Assembly: GCA_046160675.1 (NCBI GenBank)
Contig: JBJXHH010000116.1
Coordinates: forward strand, 1-15,900
Direction: 5' to 3'
Length of the DNA stretch: 15,900 nucleotides
Source of the DNA: JACMJP01 sp046160675
Lineage (GTDB): Bacteria; Bacteroidota; Bacteroidia; Chitinophagales; BACL12
Each line of letters starts with the position of its first letter. Within the stretch, counting starts at the first letter, position 1. A model generated the notes under the pieces. That model was not told the DNA's origin. It did no database searches and saw nothing but the letters and a program-made list of their open reading frames with translations. This document shows positions 1 to 7,030 of the stretch, piece after piece. The translations under genes were made by a program, and so were the position numbers.

Positions 1-1444
1 TGCCGATGTTAGAGCTTGTGTCTTCTCCCGGATCAGTTATGAAGGCATATTCTCCGCAGTTGGGCAGATTATAGGCGGGTAACCCTATTTTAATATTCTG
101 CGTTTCCGGGTTGGTTTTTATAGCGCTGATAAAATCATGATCAGCCAGCACATCAGCAGGAAGCGTTGTTGAAAGATCAAAATCAGTGGCATTGTATGTA
201 CCGTCACCTGCATCTACCCCTGAAGTACCAGAGTCATATTCATAACCATTTATATAATCCCAATAGTGAATAAATGCATTCACAGGGCCATGATCAGTAA
301 AGCCCATCATTTCTGCAGCCCAGTCAAAATATACTTCATTGCCCAGTTCTATGCCCCTTACATTCAGATCATACATGTCATTATCAAGCAGGTATTCAAG
401 AGTGTTTACACAATCCGTAGCTGTTTCGCTCAGTATGTTAAAACATAATACAACATCTACAGTATGCCCGGGATTTTCATTTTCTATTTTCTGCACTAAG
501 CGGATAAACTCATTTATGTACAGCGGGTACTCTTCTACTGAGCTGTAATCAGAAACTTCAAAAACAGGCTGCTTCAACCATTTGTTGTAAAAATCTTTAA
601 AAGTGTTTTCGAAAGTGTGATGTAACCAAGTTCCATCAATATCTCCATCAGTCTCAATATCTTCAGTTATACTACCACCCGGATCGAGAGGATCGGGAAA
701 CAAAGGTGGGGCGGATTCCATATCTTCCGTTGCATCAAAAAATGGGATGATGCGCTCCATGCAGAAGCCATAACCGCCGTTCATGGCAGTGCCTGTTGTA
801 TTGAGCGGATCGTTGGGAGCAGTACGGGGGCTGCCGAACAGTTCCATAAACCTGCTACCCTGTCCGCTGAATACCCGGAGGGTTTTGGGGGTGAGCTCGC
901 TCAGGTAGTCCCATGGGGTTTCACCTGCGGGGTATTTTGGCAGGTCAAGCGTTTCATTGGCATGACCGGGTTCAAAAAGATCAGTAATGTTCATGCCCAG
1001 CAGCCCCGTTTGTACATTGTATATCTGATCAGTAAGCGCTATTTTATAGATACCTTCAGGGTTGTCAGATTCCCGCAGGTGGAGGCCATAAGATGCTGTA
1101 TCTTCATAAATGATATAGACCGTGTCCACCCCTATCACATACATGCCCATAGTGTCGCCATCAGCATACATTGTGGTTTCTGTTGAATCGGTTTCCGTAG
1201 AATCAGGCCTGCCTGCGCAGGCAGGCAGAAAAAGCATCTCAAGATCGTAGGATTCGTTGGTAGGGAGACCAACAAAGGCGGAGTTTTTAAACACAGATGC
1301 TGCAGCATTAAAAGTGCATGTGTTTTCCGCCTGTGCCGGCTGGAAAATAAAAATGAATGGAATGATAAAAGCAGAGATGAAGAAATGAGTGAAGCACAGC
1401 ACATTTTTTTCATGCACTGCATGTTTTGTGAAAAACTGTTTCAT
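1..1444 (-). CDS. Secreted putative glycoside hydrolase-like protein, N-terminal part (runs off left edge)
   Basis: The frame is open from ATG at 1444 to the window edge (about 481 codons) with no stop, so the gene is partial. The start is fixed by a basic N-region followed by a hydrophobic stretch (VLCFTHFFISAFIIPFIFIF) and a likely signal peptidase site after QPAQA at residue 39. The mature part contains a Thr/Asp/Glu linker (residues 81-91, DSTETDSTETT). Around residues 363-375 it reads VRGIELGNEVYFD. A strand ending in ELGNE is typical of the acid/base glutamate of clan A TIM-barrel glycoside hydrolases (for example GH79 and GH39), which would make E370 the candidate catalytic residue. 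The nucleophile and any T9SS tail would lie beyond the window. Family assignment is inference; secretion and open frame are seen directly. A perfect palindrome is embedded in codons 73-80. It is transcribed divergently from the propeller gene at 1747. Confidence 0.75.
   Translation of the reverse strand, partial: MKQFFTKHAVHEKNVLCFTHFFISAFIIPFIFIFQPAQAENTCTFNAAASVFKNSAFVGLPTNESYDLEMLFLPACAGRPDSTETDSTETTMYADGDTMGMYVIGVDTVYIIYEDTASYGLHLRESDNPEGIYKIALTDQIYNVQTGLLGMNITDLFEPGHANETLDLPKYPAGETPWDYLSELTPKTLRVFSGQGSRFMELFGSPRTAPNDPLNTTGTAMNGGYGFCMERIIPFFDATEDMESAPPLFPDPLDPGGSITEDIETDGDIDGTWLHHTFENTFKDFYNKWLKQPVFEVSDYSSVEEYPLYINEFIRLVQKIENENPGHTVDVVLCFNILSETATDCVNTLEYLLDNDMYDLNVRGIELGNEVYFDWAAEMMGFTDHGPVNAFIHYWDYINGYEYDSGTSGVDAGDGTYNATDFDLSTTLPADVLADHDFISAIKTNPETQNIKIGLPAYNLPNCGEYAFITDPGEDTSSNIG
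1207..1226. repeat. 20-bp perfect palindrome inside a coding region
   Basis: The half-site GCCTGCCTGC is followed directly by its exact reverse complement. It is much more GC-rich than its surroundings and lies in frame in the left-edge gene, encoding LPACAGRP next to a low-complexity Thr/Asp/Glu linker. Palindromes of this CCTGCCTG/CAGGCAGG type recur as dispersed repeats in various bacterial genomes (from memory), so this is probably a dispersed repeat copy tolerated in a linker. Confidence 0.6.
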
Positions 1445-1514
1445 GTTGTTAGAGTTTTAGATGGTTAAAAAAATTGGTTCAGGCATAAGATCATACTATG
1501 AAGCAGAGTGAAAT

Positions 1515-1559
1515 GAGATTGCTTCGTCAGTCGCCTACGGCTCCTTTCTCACAATGACA
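1515..1559. repeat. GAGATTGCTTCGTC...CACAATGACA dispersed-repeat-like element
   Basis: The segment begins GAGATTGCTTCGTC and ends CTCACAATGACA; on the other strand it reads TGTCATTGTGAG...GACGAAGCAATCTC. Elements of the form GTCATTGCGAG...CGAAGCAATCTC are widely scattered, high-copy intergenic repeats in many bacterial genomes, including Bacteroidota (from memory, not searched). Only one copy is seen in this window. It is more GC-rich than the flanking AT-rich spacer. Confidence 0.55.
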
Positions 1560-1694
1560 GTGTCGTTAGTATTCATAGTACAATTTTACCTGTATATAAA
1601 TGTAGGGATAAAACTGAAAAACAAAAAAGAAATGGGATATTTTTTTACCGGAAATTTCATCCCTCATTTAATTAATTTTAATACTATTCAGGTC

Positions 1695-1724
1695 TTGCAT
1701 TTTAACGAAATAACCTTAACTTTA
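1695..1724 (+). promoter_or_regulatory. Possible Bacteroidota-type promoter for the propeller gene
   Basis: TTG at 1695-1697 is separated by 19 bp from TAACTTTA at 1717-1724, a 7-of-8 match to TAnnTTTG. Transcription would begin near 1728-1731, leaving a leader of about 16-19 nt before ATG at 1747. There is no Shine-Dalgarno sequence, as is usual in this phylum. Confidence 0.45.
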
Positions 1725-1746
1725 TAGTTCCTAATAAAAAGTTACC

Positions 1747-3891
1747 ATGAGATGCTTGATTTACTTACTTTTTTTATTGTGTAGTTGCTACAAAACATTT
1801 TGCCAGGCACCGGATATTGAATGGTCTTTGTGTATTGGAGGGAGTTCATGGGATATTGCATATACAGTAGTACAAGCCCCTGACAGTGGGTTTATAGTGG
1901 GAGGAGACAGAGGAACTTCAAATGGTGATTGGAGTGAATGTGGATTTGAACGCTGGGTATTTCTGGTAAAACTGGATTCTACAGGAAATATCGTATGGAA
2001 AAAATGCTATGGAGGCTCAGAGGGCGGCGAGGCAATATATTCGATAAAAGCAACAACTTACGGCGGGTATATATTTACTGCAAATACCTGGTCAAACGAC
2101 GGCGATGTAAGCGGCAACCATGGTAATTCTGACTACTGGGTGGTAAAAATTGATGAGGAGGGCAATATAGAATGGCAGAAATGTTATGGGGGTACAGATA
2201 CCGAATATCCTTCTGAAATTATCCAAACTGCAGATGGAGGCTATGCAGTAACAGGTTATTCTCGATCGAATGATGGCGATGTAAGCGGGTATCATGGCGG
2301 GCAAGATTTTTGGGTGGTTAAGATTGATTCAGCAGGCAACCTGGAGTGGCAAAAATGCCTCGGAGGCTCTGATGTGGATGAAGGAGAAGCCATAGCCCAA
2401 ACCCCGGATGGGGGCTATATCTGCACCGGTTTCACTAACTCAGACGACGGGGATGTTTCAGACTTTCCTGTGTATTGGGATTACTGGATTGTGAAATTAG
2501 ATTCTGAAGGGGATATATTATGGGAGAAAAATTTTGGAGGCTCTAATAGTGATGACTCATATTCTAATTTAGTTGACGGTTCAGTGCTTATGGCAGGCAC
2601 TACAAATTCGGACGACGGTGATGTGACAGACTCATACGCAGGTGATGCATGGACAGTGAAAGTGGATTCTGCGGGCAATTTAATACGGGCAAAGTGTTAT
2701 GGGGGTTCAAGTGGGGCTGGCGAACTATCCAGTGTGCTTACAGATGAATATGATTATCTTTTTTCCGGTTGGTCGGCCTTAATTGAGGGAGGTTTCACAA
2801 AGTCATTTTGGATTTTAAAAACCGACAGCGCCGGTATTATAAAATGGCAGAAACATTTTGGAGGTTCTGAAAATGAAACAAGCTATGATGCCCTCCCCAC
2901 TTATGATGGGGGAACAATAGCAGTAGGTTATACAGCATCCACTGATGGAGATGTAAGCGGTAACCACGGTGAATTAGATGTGTGGGTTGTGAAATTAGGC
3001 AAGGGTTGCGAGCAGGAAAAATATTACACAGATGCAGACAGTGATGGCTATGGAAATATGGAAACCTACATTTACAGTTGCACAGATACGGCAGGATATG
3101 CTGATAACAATTTAGACTGCAATGATCTTGACAGCCTGATACACCCTGGCATACCGGTGGATTACTGCAATGCAATAGATGATAACTGCAACAGCGAGAT
3201 TGATGAAGATGCAGTGTTTGTTTTGTATTATGCAGATGCAGACGGCGACAGTTACGGAGATGTTTCTACTGACTCTCTTGCCTGCTCTTTACTTGCAGGT
3301 TATGTAACAGAAAGCACCGACTGTAACGATGCTGATGCAACAATACAACCCGGCGCAAAAGAAGTTTGTAATTTTTTAGATGATAACTGCAACGGCGAAA
3401 CAGACGAAGGAATCACTTATTTGCTTTTATATGTTGATGCCGACGGCGATACTTACGGTGATGCGAACTCAGACACTTTATTCTGCGATATTACAGAAGG
3501 CTACACAACAGATAGCACCGACTGTGATGATGCAAACCCCGCCATTTACCCCGGCGCACCTGAACTCTTAAACGGAATAGACGATAACTGCGACGGAAAA
3601 ATAGACGTAGGGGTGGGTATTGATGATCCTGATTTGCATCAGGATGACAATGCATTTGCAGTTTATCCTAATCCGACAGATGGAAATATTTTTATTACTT
3701 CTTCACTTACAAATTATACTAATACAACTCTTGAAGTAAGTACTTTACCTGGTGAAAAAATAGTTTCTATTCTTCTCACATCAGCAGAACAAATAATAGA
3801 TGTTTCTGAACTTGCTGCGGGAAATTATATCATAAGCATTAAGCAAGATGATGTGTTGCTGCATAGTGAGCAATTAACTCTGGTGAAATGA
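1747..3891 (+). CDS. Secreted seven-repeat propeller protein with three MopE-type metal-binding repeats and T9SS tail
   Basis: This 714-residue protein is built in four parts. Residues 1-20 are a Sec signal peptide ending FCQ. Residues 23-420 hold seven repeats of about 52-59 residues with the pattern W-x-K-x-(Y/F/L)-GGS...DGGY...G-x-(T/S)...DGDVSG-x-HG...D-x-W-V-V-K-x-D-S-x-GN, beginning near 23, 82, 141, 199, 257, 312 and 365; seven units fit a seven-bladed beta-propeller. Residues 424-620 hold three repeats of about 67 residues, each with DADxDxYG, DCND or DCDD, PG and a DDNC motif; these match the putative metal-binding (MopE-type, PF11617) family and probably bind Ca or another metal. 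Residues 637-714 (VYPNPTDGNIFI to the end) are a T9SS type A sorting domain. The protein is therefore expected to be exported by the T9SS and anchored or released at the surface. Ligand and exact role are unknown. No enzyme active site was recognised. Confidence 0.9.
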   Translation: MRCLIYLLFLLCSCYKTFCQAPDIEWSLCIGGSSWDIAYTVVQAPDSGFIVGGDRGTSNGDWSECGFERWVFLVKLDSTGNIVWKKCYGGSEGGEAIYSIKATTYGGYIFTANTWSNDGDVSGNHGNSDYWVVKIDEEGNIEWQKCYGGTDTEYPSEIIQTADGGYAVTGYSRSNDGDVSGYHGGQDFWVVKIDSAGNLEWQKCLGGSDVDEGEAIAQTPDGGYICTGFTNSDDGDVSDFPVYWDYWIVKLDSEGDILWEKNFGGSNSDDSYSNLVDGSVLMAGTTNSDDGDVTDSYAGDAWTVKVDSAGNLIRAKCYGGSSGAGELSSVLTDEYDYLFSGWSALIEGGFTKSFWILKTDSAGIIKWQKHFGGSENETSYDALPTYDGGTIAVGYTASTDGDVSGNHGELDVWVVKLGKGCEQEKYYTDADSDGYGNMETYIYSCTDTAGYADNNLDCNDLDSLIHPGIPVDYCNAIDDNCNSEIDEDAVFVLYYADADGDSYGDVSTDSLACSLLAGYVTESTDCNDADATIQPGAKEVCNFLDDNCNGETDEGITYLLLYVDADGDTYGDANSDTLFCDITEGYTTDSTDCDDANPAIYPGAPELLNGIDDNCDGKIDVGVGIDDPDLHQDDNAFAVYPNPTDGNIFITSSLTNYTNTTLEVSTLPGEKIVSILLTSAEQIIDVSELAAGNYIISIKQDDVLLHSEQLTLVK

Positions 3892-3948
3892 TCTCAAAAG
3901 CAAGGTTTTTATCATACATTTAAGCGACATTTTACATGAAATTAATGT

Positions 3949-6900
3949 TTAATATCCAAAAACTTCTTCCAGCGTAAGCTCTTTAAATTCTCCAAGGGTT
4001 TTCAAGTAATTAATATCAATTTTTGTTTTATCACCCAGCACAAGAATTGTGTAGTTTCTGTTTTTAATATGCTCATCAAAAAACTGCTGCATCGCATCCA
4101 TGTCCATTTTTGAAATTCCGGCATAGATATCACTGCGCACATCATAGTCCAACCCACGGCGTTTTGCGCTCTCATAATTCCAGAAGACATTACTTTTTGT
4201 TATGCGTTCTGATTGTATTTGTTTGATAATTGCCATGCGGCTCTGGTTAAATTGTTCTTCGGCCCTCGGCATGTTGGTCATAATTTCCATCATGGCTTCT
4301 ATTGCCTGCTGCATTTTATCCGCCTGTGTGTACACGGCAGCCCGTACATAATGCGCTTCATCAGCGTTTGTCGGTGAACTGTAAGATGCAAAGGCACTGT
4401 ACGCCAAAGCCTTAGTCTCCCTTATCTCCTGGAAAACGATGCTGCTGAGCCCACTGCCGAAATATTCATTAAAAGCCCGTGCTCCGGTGAGCATGTTTTT
4501 ATCAAACTGCTTATCCTTGCTTATGAATACCACCTGTGCCTGCACCATCTCATAATTCACAAATAACACCTGGTTCTTTTCTGTTCCCAACTCAGGATAA
4601 TTTTTAGCTGCGGGATATTCTTTTACCTGTGCCGGAGTTTTATGATACATTTCCAATACCTGCATTGCATTATCCAGCGGGCGCTGACCGTAGTAAAATA
4701 TCCTATGCCTGTAACTTGTAAGTAATTTAATTTTTTCAACCAATGCTTCGGGTTTAATTTTTTTCAACTCTGATTCACTTAAGATATCCGTTTGCGGAGA
4801 AACTTCGCCGTACTTCGCATAGTTGAACATCGCCCCGTTGAGTATTGAATTTTTATCTGCTTTTGCGTCTTCTCTTTCTTTTAAAATACCTTTTACCATT
4901 TCTGCATAAGCTTCTTTATCAGCCACTACATTTGATAAGATATGTTCAAAGAGTTCAATGCCTTTTTCAAGATTTGTTTCCAACCCTGTGAGGGAAACGT
5001 AGGTTCTGTCGGCCGATGTAAAGACATTAAAACTCAAACCGTACTTGAAAAATTCTTTCTGCAGCGCATCGGGGGTATATTTATCAGTGCCCAGGTAGGG
5101 GAGGTAATTTATTGCAAGGGAAAGTGTTTTGTCATTTTCATTTCCCATGTCAAGAATGTAGTATAACTCAAACAACTGGTTGAGTTCGTTTTTGATATAA
5201 CTTACATTCACTCCGCTTTTCATTTCCTGGGTTTGTATCTTTTGTTTATAATCTATAAACTCAGGGGAAGTCGGCTTGGAAGGAATAATCTGGTATTGCC
5301 TTAAAAAAGCTGATGATGAATCCCTGTTGGCTTCAATGGGTGTTATCTTCGGCTTATCAACTTTCTGCACAGTGGTATCCTGCCCCTGGCGTTTATAAAC
5401 AATCACATAATTGTTAAGTTGAGCAGCTGCAAAATCCATCACTTCCTGTTTTGTGAATTTTTCCATCCTGTCAGATTCACTCATATATTGCCGCCAGTCA
5501 ACACCTTTAATATATGAATCAACAAAAAAACCTACCCTGTTTGTATTGTTTTCAAATGATTTTGTTTGTGCAAGCCTTTTATCAGTAACCACAGCCTGCA
5601 ACAGCCAGTCATCAAATTCCCCTTTTTTCAGTTTTTCAATTTCCTGCAACAATAATGTTTCGCAATCTTCCAGTGTTTGCCCTTCTCTGGGATCAGCGCT
5701 CAGCCAGAAAACTGAATAATCTGTAAGTTCATACACAAATGCATAAGCGTTCAATACTTTCTGATCCTGCACAAGATCGAGATCAATCAAACCCGCCTGC
5801 CCGTTTGATAAAATACCTGCTGCTAACTTGGCAAGTGTAGCATCCCTTGTGTTTGCTCCCGGAAGGCGAAAGCCCATGGATAAGCTTTCAGCTTCTAATC
5901 CGGTCACTTCTTTACGAACAACTTCGGTGAGGGGAGTTTCAACTATTTTTTTAAGAGGCTGAACAGGTCTCGGATGATAGCTTCCAAAATATTTGTCAAT
6001 CATTTGAATGGCGGCATCATATTCTAAATCACCACTCAGGCAAATAGCCATGTTATTCGGAACATAATAGTTTGTCCAGTAAGCAATAATGTTATTGAGG
6101 GAAGGATTTTTCAGATGTTCTCCTTCACCTATTGTAGTTTGAGTACCGTACTGGTGTGTAGGGAATATGCCTTTCATAAATTCCTTGAAGACTTTGCTTC
6201 CATCCCTATCCTGGCTCATATTATATTCTTCATATACTGCTTCCAGTTCAGTGTGAAACAAGCGCAACACTAGTTGGTGAAAACGTTCGCTTTCAAGTAT
6301 CAACCATTTCTCCAATTCATTACTGGGAATATCATTTACATAGACAGTTCTTTCATTACTTGTGTATGCATTCGTTCCTTTTGCCCCAAGTGAAGAGATC
6401 ATTTTATCATATTCATTCGGAATGGCAAGCGCTGCTGCCTCCTGGCTCACTTTATCTATTTCTGCATAAATCATTTTTTTCTTTTCGGGGTCGGTTTCCT
6501 TTCTGTGCTTTTCATATAATTGAGCGATCACATTCAGCAGCATGCGTTCTTTTTTCCAGTCAGTAGTTCCCACATGATCGGTGCCTTTAAACATCATATG
6601 TTCTAAGTAATGAGCAAGCCCGGTTGTTTCTTTCGGGTCGTTTTTGCTCCCGGCTTTAACTGCTATGTTTGTATAGATCCTTGGCTCAATCTTGTTTTGT
6701 GACAAATAAACAGTGAGGCCATTTTTCAGCCTGTAAATCCTGGTTTGAGTTGGATCTCCGGGATAAGAGATGAATGGGTAATCTTTCACTTTTGAGGGTT
6801 CAAAAGGGCGGCTGGGCTGTGTCGGGTTGGCCATGTAAACATCCAACGGATTTTTATATCCACCCTGTGTTCCGGGTTCTACCTGTGTTGGTGCGCCGGG

Positions 6901-6990
6901 TGGTATGTTTTGATTACTTCCCGGGATTACCTGTGCAAAAAGTATTTGAGCGCCCAGGATACAAACGGCAAAAAAGAGATTTTTTTTCAT
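3949..6990 (-). CDS. M16 family (insulinase/pitrilysin-like) zinc metalloprotease
   Basis: This 1013-residue protein has a Sec signal peptide (MKKNLFFAVCILGAQILFAQ), so it is probably periplasmic or otherwise exported. The inverted zinc motif HxxEH is H127-Y-L-E130-H131. Further downstream ELEAVYEEY supplies the distal pair E248 and E255, spaced like the conserved glutamates of pitrilysin, so the N-terminal half should be an active peptidase. About 45 extra charged residues (150-200, helical in character) lie between the HxxEH and the distal glutamate compared with pitrilysin. The second half is the inactive-type M16 lobe, with the conserved REtkALAYSafaSY segment (R857, Y864) that usually contributes to substrate binding. 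Full-length two-lobed M16 proteins degrade peptides inside a clamshell. There is no T9SS tail. It starts 40 nt downstream of dnaX on the same strand and no promoter is obvious in the gap, so cotranscription is likely. It is convergent with the propeller gene. Confidence 0.93.
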   Translation of the reverse strand: MKKNLFFAVCILGAQILFAQVIPGSNQNIPPGAPTQVEPGTQGGYKNPLDVYMANPTQPSRPFEPSKVKDYPFISYPGDPTQTRIYRLKNGLTVYLSQNKIEPRIYTNIAVKAGSKNDPKETTGLAHYLEHMMFKGTDHVGTTDWKKERMLLNVIAQLYEKHRKETDPEKKKMIYAEIDKVSQEAAALAIPNEYDKMISSLGAKGTNAYTSNERTVYVNDIPSNELEKWLILESERFHQLVLRLFHTELEAVYEEYNMSQDRDGSKVFKEFMKGIFPTHQYGTQTTIGEGEHLKNPSLNNIIAYWTNYYVPNNMAICLSGDLEYDAAIQMIDKYFGSYHPRPVQPLKKIVETPLTEVVRKEVTGLEAESLSMGFRLPGANTRDATLAKLAAGILSNGQAGLIDLDLVQDQKVLNAYAFVYELTDYSVFWLSADPREGQTLEDCETLLLQEIEKLKKGEFDDWLLQAVVTDKRLAQTKSFENNTNRVGFFVDSYIKGVDWRQYMSESDRMEKFTKQEVMDFAAAQLNNYVIVYKRQGQDTTVQKVDKPKITPIEANRDSSSAFLRQYQIIPSKPTSPEFIDYKQKIQTQEMKSGVNVSYIKNELNQLFELYYILDMGNENDKTLSLAINYLPYLGTDKYTPDALQKEFFKYGLSFNVFTSADRTYVSLTGLETNLEKGIELFEHILSNVVADKEAYAEMVKGILKEREDAKADKNSILNGAMFNYAKYGEVSPQTDILSESELKKIKPEALVEKIKLLTSYRHRIFYYGQRPLDNAMQVLEMYHKTPAQVKEYPAAKNYPELGTEKNQVLFVNYEMVQAQVVFISKDKQFDKNMLTGARAFNEYFGSGLSSIVFQEIRETKALAYSAFASYSSPTNADEAHYVRAAVYTQADKMQQAIEAMMEIMTNMPRAEEQFNQSRMAIIKQIQSERITKSNVFWNYESAKRRGLDYDVRSDIYAGISKMDMDAMQQFFDEHIKNRNYTILVLGDKTKIDINYLKTLGEFKELTLEEVFGY

Positions 6991-7030
6991 AGATCAGTTG
7001 ATTAAATTTCAGTACAAATTTGATGTTTCA

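Larger units (their letters stand above)
1445..1746. other. Divergent intergenic region
   Basis: This is the roughly 300-bp spacer between the divergent gene starts at 1444 (-) and 1747 (+). It is AT-rich and holds a dispersed-repeat-like element (1515-1559) and a plausible promoter for the rightward gene (1695-1724). I see no open frame with coding character and no structured RNA in it. No convincing TAnnTTTG box was found for the leftward gene. Confidence 0.6.

Noticed and set aside
1135..1422. Minus-strand frame of 95 codons starting at 1422
   Set aside because: It lies out of frame inside the long open left-edge gene, which has a signal peptide and continuous coding character.
1747..1806. 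Lipobox in the propeller protein signal peptide (LCSC)
   Set aside because: The -2 residue is Cys, which is atypical, and a T9SS tail plus a normal site after FCQ favour signal peptidase I.
2090..2990. Direct DNA repeats around GATGTAAGCGG as a repeat array or CRISPR
   Set aside because: They encode the DGDVSG loops of the propeller blades and are irregularly diverged coding repeats, not an array with spacers.
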